Shown: in pieces, positions 45,865 through 52,924 of the stretch
Layout: every line of letters starts with the position of its first letter
How positions within the stretch are numbered: the stretch's first letter is position 1
Source of the DNA: Sulfurimonas sp. HSL-3221
GTDB taxonomy: Bacteria; Campylobacterota; Campylobacteria; Campylobacterales; Sulfurimonadaceae
Length of the DNA stretch: 64,000 bases
Reading direction: 5' to 3'
Assembly: GCF_021044585.1 (NCBI RefSeq)
Contig: NZ_CP087998.1
Location: 434,001-498,000, forward strand
Translations under genes and position numbers: made by a program
Notes under the pieces: generated by a model
Told to the model about the DNA's origin: nothing
Database searches by the model: none
The model's input: the letters and a program-made list of their open reading frames with translations, nothing else

Positions 45865-45908
45865 GGAAGTTTTTGCTTGGATAGGTTGAGCGGCGGGATC
45901 TGCAAAAA
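45865..45908. repeat. Possible highly decayed copy of the tRNA-Leu attachment region
   Basis: GGAAGTTTTTGCTTG followed by AGGTTGAGCGGCGGGATC and TGCAAAAA lines up, with many mismatches, with 46845-46887. Similarity is weak and could be chance. Confidence 0.25.
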
Positions 45909-45963
45909 CAGACCCTGCATGACGGACCCAATGCCTAGGATCGGTCCGACATAGGAGTGATGA

Positions 45964-46164
45964 CTATCTGCTGCACATCGGTGAGCAGTAGTCGCATCCA
46001 TCTACGGCCGGGTAGAATACTTTTGCTGCCTCAAGCGCATTCAGACAGTGTGAAAAGCCGCCAAGGAAAATTCTCTCACTCGGTAACTGTGTGCAACCCT
46101 CTTTATGAACTGCGTGTTCACCTGAATTCCCTGCTTCTTTGCTTACATAGTATTTAGCTGCCAT
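45964..46164 (-). CDS. Small Cys/His-rich conserved protein
   Basis: 66 residues, KYYVSKEAGNSGEHAVHKEGC at the start and GCDYCSPMC at the end. I recall a widespread family of tiny proteins with the pattern KYYVN...G.HEVH..GC..L and a final C..C pair, often carried on accessory DNA; function unknown. The four Cys and two His could bind zinc. The codon use is more AT-rich than the chromosome's. Confidence 0.65.
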   Translation of the reverse strand: MAAKYYVSKEAGNSGEHAVHKEGCTQLPSERIFLGGFSHCLNALEAAKVFYPAVDGCDYCSPMCSR

Positions 46165-46187
46165 ATCTTGGTCCTTATGCTGTCAGC

Positions 46188-46303
46188 ATAAGTGGTGAGA
46201 CGTGACATATTAGTCTGTTTATTAGGGTAATCTTAGATTTTCAGCCCTAATTTTAAAGGCACAGACTAAAATATGTTTTGCGTTATAGTCTAAAACCACT
46301 TAT
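46188..46303. repeat. 116-nt nested inverted repeat
   Basis: Three arm pairs fit inside each other: ATAAGTGGT/ACCACTTAT (46188-46196, 46295-46303), ACATATTAGTCTGT/ACAGACTAAAATATGT (46205-46218, 46261-46276, two extra A) and ATTAGGG/CCCTAAT (46221-46227, 46245-46251). It could fold as one long hairpin, in DNA or RNA. It lies 24 nt upstream of the 66-residue gene's start. Confidence 0.6.
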
Positions 46304-46374
46304 CCTGGTTTTGATTCTGACCGGAGTGCCATTCGCAGTGGCACTCTAATCACACCTACAATGCTACTTCATTC

Positions 46375-46500
46375 CGAAACGGAAGCGTTGCCGTTCCAAA
46401 AATCATACCGGCTTTCAAAATTCAGTGCACATACTATTTCTACTCACCATGTAGTCAAGTACATTCATATCAATGACCCAAAATGTGGCGTGCATAAATT
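46375..46500. repeat. Diverged repeat with conserved hairpin, copy 1
   Basis: Resembles 47408-47520. Both have a hairpin (here AACGG/CCGTT), then AAAAATCATAC, then a T-rich/AAAAT block and AGTGCA. The stem sequences differ but both remain paired. Confidence 0.45.
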
Positions 46501-46860
46501 ATTCAAGAACGTTATATTTCCCGCGCTTTGTTTTCATTCTGTGACCTAACTTTTTAGACATTCGGAGCAAGCTTTACAGATCTTTAATAATGGAGAATAT
46601 TTATTATTTACAAGAGTCTGAGAGTGCTCATCTTAGTAGGTTCATATCAAGAATGTTGGGAAAGTCTCGCAATGCAGGGGTTTGAAGCAGTTCGCATTAT
46701 TGAGAAGATCAAAATAATTTGTTGCCTGTATCCTTAACGTTGATGCACTTTCCAGTTGGGAGTAGTTTTGGAAATAAACGATAGTGGTCTGTTTTGCTGA
46801 AATTGTAAATTTATTGAAAAATTTCTAGTTTGGAAGTTTTTGTGGGAAGTTTCTGCTTAG

Positions 46861-46887
46861 TGGTTGCGACCGGTGAGGTTTGAAAAA
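46861..46887. repeat. Degenerate tRNA-Leu 3'-end copy (old attachment site)
   Basis: TGGTTGCGACCGGTGAGG and TTTGAAAAAT differ from 50607-50633 by one inserted T and two substitutions, and the similarity goes on into flanking DNA on both sides (AGTTTGGAAG-TTTTTGTG before, ATTTATAT after). Confidence 0.55.
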
Positions 46888-46969
46888 TATATACCGTAGG
46901 ATTTATATAGTGATCGGTATAAAACTACCATTATTTAGAAAATACATTTTTGAAAACTATAGTGTGAAC

Positions 46970-46991
46970 AGCACGAGTAAAAACTCGTGCT
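46970..46991 (-). terminator. Hairpin overlapping the end of the 70-residue gene
   Basis: AGCACGAGT-aaaa-ACTCGTGCT, a perfect 9-bp stem. Its last bases overlap the stop codon region. No U-run follows on the transcribed strand. Confidence 0.4.
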
Positions 46992-47202
46992 ATCCTAAGT
47001 TATTTCCCTTTTTCCCATCTGGATTACTCTTGGGAGTCTTTTTCCCATTCATATTTGCCACATGGTATCCGGGATAATTCCCACTCTTAATTTCTCGACA
47101 GAATTCATCTCTTGTCATATCTTTGCCATTGTAATTGTCATGAAATGACTCATTACGTCCATTCTTGTCTTCTGAAGTAACAGATACACGTTTGCGTGCC
47201 AT
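46990..47202 (-). CDS. Small basic conserved protein
   Basis: 70 residues. NGRNESFHDNYNGKDMTRDEF and SGNYPGYHVANMNGKKTPKSNPDGKKGNNLG match a family of ~70-residue proteins I recall from many genomes (pattern GRNE.FHD...M.R..F...I..G.YPGYHV...NG..TP.SNPD). Function is not known; the basic charge might indicate nucleic-acid binding. It lies inside the tRNA-Leu island. Confidence 0.65.
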   Translation of the reverse strand: MARKRVSVTSEDKNGRNESFHDNYNGKDMTRDEFCREIKSGNYPGYHVANMNGKKTPKSNPDGKKGNNLG

Positions 47203-47650
47203 GTTTGATCCTTTAAATCACCGGCTTACGTGCTAGGATGCTATATCGCATGCTGTCATTCTCTGCTTACATTTACTTTCAGCTTTGATTTAATAAATCA
47301 GCATACAATTGTGTTGTAACAGCATTTACTACCACATTTGCTGGTTTGTTTTTTTGAACGGTGTGCTATTACGACTAGCTATCCGTTCATTACAAAATTC
47401 TACAGTACATTTTTGAGCTCTCGTGCCGCTCAAAAAAATCATACTACTTTTGAAAATATAGTGCAAACGCCTTTCTGCTCGCCATGCAATTCATCTCATT
47501 GATCTAACATTTGGAATGAGCAAATCATTCAGGCCTTTTAGTTGAAAGTATCGATTTATAGAAGAGTTTTGTTTTTGGGAGTGAAGGTGTCTACCCAAGA
47601 AGAGGCTTCTTGGGATGCATCGCTTGTTTTTTCTCGATGCAACGGCTCTG
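47203..47650. other. 448-nt non-coding accessory spacer
   Basis: Contains a palindrome TGATTTAATAAATCA near 47285-47301, the hairpin TTTTTGAGC/GCTCAAAAA (47410-47436) that begins repeat copy 2 (47408-47520), and a small stem GAATGA/TCATTC (about 47514-47530). No supported ORF. Confidence 0.5.
47408..47520. repeat. Diverged repeat with conserved hairpin, copy 2
   Basis: See copy 1 at 46375-46500. Stem TTTTTGAGC/GCTCAAAAA is longer here. AAAAATCATAC and AGTGCA are shared, and a C/T-rich stretch with CTGCTCGCCATG lines up with CTACTCACCATG of copy 1. Confidence 0.45.
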
Positions 47651-50419
47651 TCATATTGGACAGCCGTTGCCCGGGTAGACAAGGGGGTCATTGTCGTCGC
47701 AGTCCCCGGTTGGATCGGCCGGGGTTGCTTCGCCGTAGTCGACGCAGTCCAGGTCTGTAGAGAGGACGGTACTTGTACTATCCGGACGGTAGCCGTCGTT
47801 GTCGGCATCCTTGTAGCAGAGTTCGCGGCCGTCGCAGTTGCTGTCGATGCCGTCGTCTACCGTTTCCGTCGAACCCGGGTTGATTGATGCCACGGCGTCA
47901 TTGCAGTCCATGCCGTTGTCCGCATAGCCGTCAACGGCGCTGCTGCCGCAGGCGCCTGGAGTAAGGCTGACACCGCCCGCAGCAGGGTAGGCTTCCTCGG
48001 AGGTAAAGGAACCATACGTGTCGTGGTCAGCATCCACGAAACAGACTACGAAGTCGTTGCAGTTCTCATCGAGATCGTTCCCGGCTGTGTCTGTCGCGCC
48101 GGGATGGATAGACGCATCGTTGTCATTGCAGTCATCGGTAAAGGGAGCGGAACCGCCGGCGTTGGCGTTATAAGCTGAAGCGACATAAGTGTCGCCGTCC
48201 TGGTCGTAATCGTTCATGCTGTCACAGTTCTGATCGATGCCGTCGTACCAGATCTCCGTCGCCCCGGGGTGGACCGCGGCGTTTGCGTCGTCGCAGTCGC
48301 TGAGCGATGCACAGTAGCCGTCACTGTCCGTGTCGGTACAGGTCGTCCCAAGGTAGGCGATGCGCAGGGGTGCGTAGGCGCCGTCGCTGGTACCGCCCGC
48401 TATTTTCATTGCCGAGGAGCTGTCCTGCGTCAGCGGGTGCGGGTCGCTGCCGTCGGCGAGGGCGTCGTCATCGGTATCGGCATCGGCGGGGTTCGTCTCG
48501 GAAGCGCCGACGGCGCCGTTCGTATCGAGATCTTCGCCGCCTGCACAGACCGTCGCAGATCCGTCGCAGAGGCCGTCATTGTCGCTGTCCGGGTCGAGGG
48601 GGTCGGTATGTGTCCCGGGGTCGGTATCCGGCTGCCAGAATGCGAGGTCCGTCCCGCTGTAGGAGACGGCTGCCGCACCGTCGCTGGTACCGCCTGCAAC
48701 GCCCGAAGTCAGGCCGATCTCGAGGCCGTCGTTGAGGCCGTCGTTGTCACTGTCATTGTCCAGCGGGTCGAGTGTGTAGGCGACCTCGTTGCCGTCGGAG
48801 ATGCCGTCATCATCGGTGTCGGCATCGAGGGCATCGGTATTGGCGGTAAGCTCCTGGCCGTCATTGAGACCGTCATTGTCCGTATCGGGGTCGTTGGGGT
48901 CCGTCCCGTTGAGGGCTTCCGCGGCATCCGAGACCCCGTCGCTGTCCGTATCGGGAGAAGGGGTACCGCTGCAGACGCCGGCGCCGTCGCAGACATCGTC
49001 CACCGTCAGCGGGTCCTGGTCGTCGCAGGCCGTGCCGGCGACGAGATAGTACATATTGCAGCCGGCGGTATCGCAGAAGCCTGTTGACGGGTCACAGTAC
49101 GGGGAGGTACACGGGTTGCCGTCGTCGCAGACGGTGTCGTTGGGCGTATTGGCACACGTCCCGGCGGTACAGACATCTGTCGTACAGGCGTAGCCGTCGT
49201 CACAGGAGACTGCCCCGTTCTCATCCGTAGCGCCGTCGCAGTCATTGTCAAGACTGTCACATGGGTCCAGGGAGCTGTTATAGTTGGGATCATGCGCAAG
49301 GTAAACGGCGTCGTCACAGGGGAGCCAGCCGGAAGCGCCGCCGCAGATTTTCCTTGCACCGCTGCAGACCCCCTCCTGCATCTCACAAAGCGGTGCGATG
49401 AGGTCCGGGTCGTCCATGTCGACCAGGTTGTCGCCGTCATTGTCGATACCGTCGCAGATTTCGACTTCATCGATCATGCCGTTGCAGTTGTCGTCGATAC
49501 CGTTCCCTATGATTTCCGGCGCGCCCGGGTTGACGTTGGGGTTGGTGTCGTTGCAGTCGGTCGTAAAGGGGTAGCCGTCCGCATCGGCATCGGCGGGGGC
49601 CATCACGGTGTAGGAGAGCGAGAGCTGACTCAGCGCATTATTGCCGGTGTCGTTCACGTCGATGACGAGGGTCTGGGTGCCTTCCGACCAGAAGGTTTTA
49701 GCCGAAAAGGTCAGGCGGTCATTGGCATGAACGTCCGTGCTCCAGGTCCCGCCGTTGCTCTGGGGGCTCATCGTGCCGGTGAGCAGAAGGCTGCCCGTAT
49801 CCATGCTCCGGGTGAAAACGACGGCGATGGTGTCGTTGACCTCAATGTCCGAACCGCTTTCGGGAACGGCGATCGCCTTGAGCGGGACGGTCATGCCTGC
49901 GTCAAGCATCCCTTCGCTCAGCGTGTGCATCGCTTCGACCGCCCCGACCAGCGTTATCCCCAGCGCCGTTTCGACGTCCGCAGCAAAAGTCGGGGAACTG
50001 AAATCCGTCCCCGCAGGGAGAGCGGCGATCAAAGTGCTGTTGAGATCGATGAGCCCGTTGTTCGGGTCGCCGTCTCCGTCAAGCGACTGCAGCAGCCGTG
50101 CCAGGTTGACGGCGGCAGCGGTGTCTGCAGGGAAGAAGCTGTAGGGAGCGACCGGGCCGCTCTCGGCCGTGACGGTACCGATAGTGACGGCGCCGACGGA
50201 GAAGGTGACGGTGTCGCCGTCGGGGCAGGTATATCCGCCGCCGGCATCGGTCGTACCCGCCGTACCGGAAGAACAGGCATAGGAAAGCCCCTGCACGGGG
50301 GCGTCAACAAACTGGCCGGAGACCGTCGGGGTACTGCTGCCCCCGCCGCCACCGCCACACGCAGTCAAAAAGATCAACGCCGTAAAGGCGGGTAAGAGCA
50401 TTCCCATCCGGTTCATCAT
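47651..50419 (-). CDS. Large lipoprotein with MopE-like and Ca-binding repeats
   Basis: 922 residues. Lipobox LTAC near residue 21 with a GGGGGGSS linker. An N-terminal domain is followed by an Ig-like stretch (DIEVNDTIAVVFTRSMDTGSL), then many Asp-rich repeats: MopE/PF11617-type DCNDTNPNVNPGAPEIIGN repeats (at least seven, with DCDD and PGATE) and thrombospondin type-3 DTDNDGLNDG repeats (middle). These bind Ca2+ or perhaps copper as in MopE. The C-terminus ends CDDNDPLVYPGNGCPI. It probably lies on the cell surface. The gene is GC-rich like the chromosome, though in an AT-rich island. Confidence 0.85.
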   Translation of the reverse strand: MMNRMGMLLPAFTALIFLTACGGGGGGSSTPTVSGQFVDAPVQGLSYACSSGTAGTTDAGGGYTCPDGDTVTFSVGAVTIGTVTAESGPVAPYSFFPADTAAAVNLARLLQSLDGDGDPNNGLIDLNSTLIAALPAGTDFSSPTFAADVETALGITLVGAVEAMHTLSEGMLDAGMTVPLKAIAVPESGSDIEVNDTIAVVFTRSMDTGSLLLTGTMSPQSNGGTWSTDVHANDRLTFSAKTFWSEGTQTLVIDVNDTGNNALSQLSLSYTVMAPADADADGYPFTTDCNDTNPNVNPGAPEIIGNGIDDNCNGMIDEVEICDGIDNDGDNLVDMDDPDLIAPLCEMQEGVCSGARKICGGASGWLPCDDAVYLAHDPNYNSSLDPCDSLDNDCDGATDENGAVSCDDGYACTTDVCTAGTCANTPNDTVCDDGNPCTSPYCDPSTGFCDTAGCNMYYLVAGTACDDQDPLTVDDVCDGAGVCSGTPSPDTDSDGVSDAAEALNGTDPNDPDTDNDGLNDGQELTANTDALDADTDDDGISDGNEVAYTLDPLDNDSDNDGLNDGLEIGLTSGVAGGTSDGAAAVSYSGTDLAFWQPDTDPGTHTDPLDPDSDNDGLCDGSATVCAGGEDLDTNGAVGASETNPADADTDDDALADGSDPHPLTQDSSSAMKIAGGTSDGAYAPLRIAYLGTTCTDTDSDGYCASLSDCDDANAAVHPGATEIWYDGIDQNCDSMNDYDQDGDTYVASAYNANAGGSAPFTDDCNDNDASIHPGATDTAGNDLDENCNDFVVCFVDADHDTYGSFTSEEAYPAAGGVSLTPGACGSSAVDGYADNGMDCNDAVASINPGSTETVDDGIDSNCDGRELCYKDADNDGYRPDSTSTVLSTDLDCVDYGEATPADPTGDCDDNDPLVYPGNGCPI

Positions 50420-50603
50420 GCCATCCTTTGTCAGAGCAATAATTTTATTATTAAACTATCCCTCTTAGAAACGTATAAAAATATTGCAGGAAAGAGTGGG
50501 AGCAGTAACAAAGACGGCAGCATTGCAATTGGAAGAAATAAGCGATGGGCTTTTGTTTCAGAGTTTGAAGTCAGTTTGGAATGTTTTTGTGAATAAAGTA
50601 AGA
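50420..50603. other. Spacer between lipoprotein gene and mobile element
   Basis: No supported ORF. It holds the lipoprotein's upstream region and AT-rich DNA leading into the attachment repeat. The last ~35 nt resemble the DNA before the degenerate copy at 46861. Confidence 0.4.
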
Positions 50604-50629
50604 AGATGGTGCGACCGGCGAGATTTGAA
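50604..50629. repeat. Distal attachment repeat of the element
   Basis: 26 nt identical to 52922-52947. The first three bases AGA lie outside the tRNA sequence; the rest is its 3' end including CCA (reversed). It is not part of a full tRNA. Confidence 0.75.
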
Positions 50630-50673
50630 AAATTACACCATGGATATTTATATTAGAGATTAAGATAAAATAG

Positions 50674-50713
50674 TTGACATAGAGATTGTTTAGTGATATC
50701 ATTATTCAATCTC
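50674..50713 (+). promoter_or_regulatory. Consensus promoter with operator-like inverted repeat
   Basis: TTGACA (50674-50679) and TATCAT (50697-50702) are 17 nt apart. Perfect arms GAGATTG (50682-50688) and CAATCTC (50707-50713) flank the -10. It drives the ribbon-helix-helix gene, 17 nt further on, and would suit autoregulation by it. Confidence 0.65.
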
Positions 50714-50729
50714 ATTCAAAGGAGTAACG

Positions 50730-51092
50730 ATGAGAAGAAAAGCCACTCTTATTGCAAGAGGACAAGATGAAGAAAAAGTTGGAATCAGTTTGAAGATTCC
50801 TAAAAGTTTGAAAGAGCGTTTGCAGGATTATTCAGAACAACAATCTGTTTCTATGAATGCACTTATTTCGGCATTTATTGAATTGGGGCTTGATGATGAT
50901 TACGAGCAGCTTTTACAAGGAATTTATGCAGAATTGAAAAGTGAAGCACTTTCACTTGAGCATGATATTTATAGCTGTCAGCATGACTTGTTGCATGATA
51001 TGGATCCTGATGATGCTAATAGACTTAGGAACATAGAGGATGCTCATTCGAAAGTTTTGAACTTGGCTAATAGCTTGAAGAGGTACATATGA
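50730..51092 (+). CDS. Ribbon-helix-helix (CopG/Arc-type) DNA-binding protein
   Basis: 120 residues, ATG after AAAGGAG. Residues 15-55 (VGISLKIPKSLKERLQDY... MNALISAFIELGL) form a beta-strand plus two helices, the RHH fold. The rest is acidic helix and may form oligomers. It is the first gene of the element behind an inverted repeat, so it is likely the repressor or copy-control protein. The stop overlaps the next start by ATGA. Confidence 0.82.
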   Translation: MRRKATLIARGQDEEKVGISLKIPKSLKERLQDYSEQQSVSMNALISAFIELGLDDDYEQLLQGIYAELKSEALSLEHDIYSCQHDLLHDMDPDDANRLRNIEDAHSKVLNLANSLKRYI

Positions 51093-51355
51093 AAGTAATT
51101 ATTGAAGGCAAAGCACTGACAGTTTACAAAGCCCCGGATTACTACGATAAAGATAGTGGCGAAACCACACCTGGTAAATACAAGTTGCAGTTGCTCGTCG
51201 AATCGGAGTTAATGAACGGACAGGTTAAACAGGAAATGAAAGATATCAGCATCCCGGATGATCGTGTCAAAGAGTTTGAAGGGCAGATCGGAAAGCCTGT
51301 ACAGTTGAAATGTGATTTTGTTTCAAAGACCTCGGTCAATTTCTATGTGAAGTAG
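51089..51355 (+). CDS. Probable small ssDNA-binding protein
   Basis: 88 residues, overlapping the RHH stop. Alternating strands (KVIIEGKALTVYKAP..., GKYKLQLLVESEL, PVQLKCDFVSKTSVNFYVK) suggest an OB-like fold such as gene-V-type ssDNA-binding proteins of filamentous phages. Size and position beside a HUH Rep support that, but there is no clear signature, so the call is tentative. Confidence 0.5.
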   Translation: MKVIIEGKALTVYKAPDYYDKDSGETTPGKYKLQLLVESELMNGQVKQEMKDISIPDDRVKEFEGQIGKPVQLKCDFVSKTSVNFYVK

Positions 51356-51558
51356 AGCCACGTTGCGAAAGTTGCGAAGCAAACGTAACGGGGAAGCAAC
51401 CGAGTGAAACGAGGGCGGTAGGATGACACTGGAACTGGAACACATGGTATTTTTACTGATTGTGCTTTTGAAGTGTTTAACAGTATGAGCGCATAGAGAG
51501 CCGTCCGGCAAGACAAGAGCTCCCTACGGCGTTCCTCAACCAGTTAAGGAAAGAAACA
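51356..51558. other. Non-coding gap within the element, possible origin
   Basis: 203 nt with repeated GTTGCGAA motifs and short inverted sequences (GTTGC/GCAA, CGTT/AACG) near 51363-51395. Such structure suits a nick site or single-strand origin, but no known nonamer is seen. Confidence 0.3.
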
Positions 51559-51783
51559 ATGAATGATACAGTAGTAGTTCAAAAGAGCTTATTAGAAGAG
51601 CTTGTCGATGTTTTGCATGAAGCAAAGGCTAAACTTTCTTTGGTATCTAGCATCAGTATGGATGATGTGTCAAATGATGCATCATTCGGGCTTTACTTGT
51701 TCGCTTCGAACATTAAAGATGATCTGAACCGTGTTGAGGCAACACTCGAAGCTGTCTGCAGTGATGAGCATAACAAGGATTGA
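51559..51783 (+). CDS. Small acidic protein of the element
   Basis: 74 residues, ATG after AAGGAAAG. Helical, Asp/Glu-rich, ending AVCSDEHNKD. No family seen. The stop overlaps a possible TTG for Rep and lies just before its ATG, so the two are coupled. Might be a regulator of Rep. Confidence 0.6.
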   Translation: MNDTVVVQKSLLEELVDVLHEAKAKLSLVSSISMDDVSNDASFGLYLFASNIKDDLNRVEATLEAVCSDEHNKD

Positions 51784-51785
51784 CT

Positions 51786-52835
51786 ATGCTCCAGGTATCG
51801 CAAGACACGAATGAAGGCTTGGCCCGCAATAGTAAGCCGCGGCATTACGCGGCGTCGCAAAGCGGGCATGAGCCGAGCGTTCGGCAGCTGTGCTGCGGGG
51901 CGCCCTTGACTAGTTATAAAAAAGTTGTGGACATTGTCCGAATGTACGGATTGAGCGAAGGGGATCTGCACGACGTGCGACAGAAGATTCGGAAGCAAGA
52001 CAACTTTTTAAACTACAGCTACGTTACCGACAATCACAGCGGTCAGACGTTCAGTCTGAAAGAGTGCATTGTCTCTTCGAATCACAACCCTAAACGCTAT
52101 CATGGCGAGATTCAGAACCGTATCAACACTCTGGAGAAAGAGGCCACTGAATCGGGCTTAACCCCGGTCTTTCTGACGATCACGCTTCCTTCGGAGTTCC
52201 ATGCTATGAAGCAGGGTAAATCTGGGGATTTGGTACCGAATCCCAAGCACAACGGTATCACGCCCAAAGAGGCGGTAAAGGTGCTTACAAAGATGTTTGC
52301 CAAGCTCCGGCACGACCGCTCCCTCAAGGAGCTGACCAAGTCGCAGCGCATGTACTATCGCGTCAACGAACCGCACAAGGACGGTACACCCCACACACAC
52401 ATTCTGCTTTTCATTCCTGCCGACGGGATCGCACGCGTCGAAAAAGCTTTTTATCGTCTCTTTAACCCCAAGGGAAACAGGTTCGTGAAGGACATTCGAA
52501 ATGCTGCCAGCTACATAATGAAGTATATAAACAAGACCCTTCCAATGTCGAAAGAGCAGCGCACGAAAGAGGACGAATACCTCAATGCATGGTATATCAA
52601 GAACCGTATTAACCGCTTCTGCTCCAGCCGATCCACCGCCCCGATGTACCTTTACAGGATGCTGCACAATCACTATAGCCTCTATGCTCTTACACAGGTA
52701 CGGAAACGTAAAGAGTTGAAAGTCCTTTGTTATGTCGGCGACGACAAGATACAGGAAATCTGGCACGGCGAAGAGCTGCTCTTTATGCGTGACGAAAATT
52801 TCACGCTGCACACCATCAATGGATTAGCTGCATGA
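51786..52835 (+). CDS. rep: HUH replication initiation endonuclease
   Basis: About 349 residues. Motif I FLTITLPS (129-136), HUH motif TPHTHILLF (His203, His205) and the two-tyrosine motif YIMKY (Tyr243, Tyr247) are those of phage gpA/inovirus Gp2-type initiators, which nick one strand at the origin and stay bound to the 5' end. ATG 51786 follows AAGGA at 7 nt; a TTG 6 nt upstream is a second choice. The first ~45 codons are unusually GC-rich and contain hairpins, so true start might be later (ATG 51942). Confidence 0.85.
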   Translation: MLQVSQDTNEGLARNSKPRHYAASQSGHEPSVRQLCCGAPLTSYKKVVDIVRMYGLSEGDLHDVRQKIRKQDNFLNYSYVTDNHSGQTFSLKECIVSSNHNPKRYHGEIQNRINTLEKEATESGLTPVFLTITLPSEFHAMKQGKSGDLVPNPKHNGITPKEAVKVLTKMFAKLRHDRSLKELTKSQRMYYRVNEPHKDGTPHTHILLFIPADGIARVEKAFYRLFNPKGNRFVKDIRNAASYIMKYINKTLPMSKEQRTKEDEYLNAWYIKNRINRFCSSRSTAPMYLYRMLHNHYSLYALTQVRKRKELKVLCYVGDDKIQEIWHGEELLFMRDENFTLHTINGLAA

Positions 52836-52924
52836 ATATGATTGAGTGAAGGTGTAAAGAGATTTTCAAGGGTTGTCGATAAATCTTCTGGAGGTTCGTA
52901 TTTTAGGGAGTTTAAGAGTTTAGA

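Larger units (their letters stand above)
46165..46989. other. 825-nt non-coding accessory spacer with inverted repeats
   Basis: No ORF is supported. It holds a perfect hairpin CTTATGCTG-t-CAGCATAAG (46174-46192), a nested inverted repeat (46188-46303), a stem GAGTGCCA/TGGCACTC (46324-46346), a diverged copy of a repeat also found at 47408-47520, and a tRNA-Leu-like boundary at 46861. It is AT-rich compared with the flanks. Confidence 0.6.

Noticed and set aside
46361-46549. 62-residue plus-strand ORF
   Set aside because: It lies across the diverged hairpin repeat, lacks a ribosome site and resembles no protein.
47542-47887. Plus-strand ORFs opposite the lipoprotein gene end
   Set aside because: They overlap the C-terminal repeats of the 922-residue protein in an antisense frame and have no ribosome site.
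45964-50419. Integron cassette array
   Set aside because: Small minus-strand genes with inverted repeats between them suggested attC sites. I found RYYYAAC-like sequences (46544-46550, near 47500) but no properly spaced GTTRRRY partner and no integrase gene.
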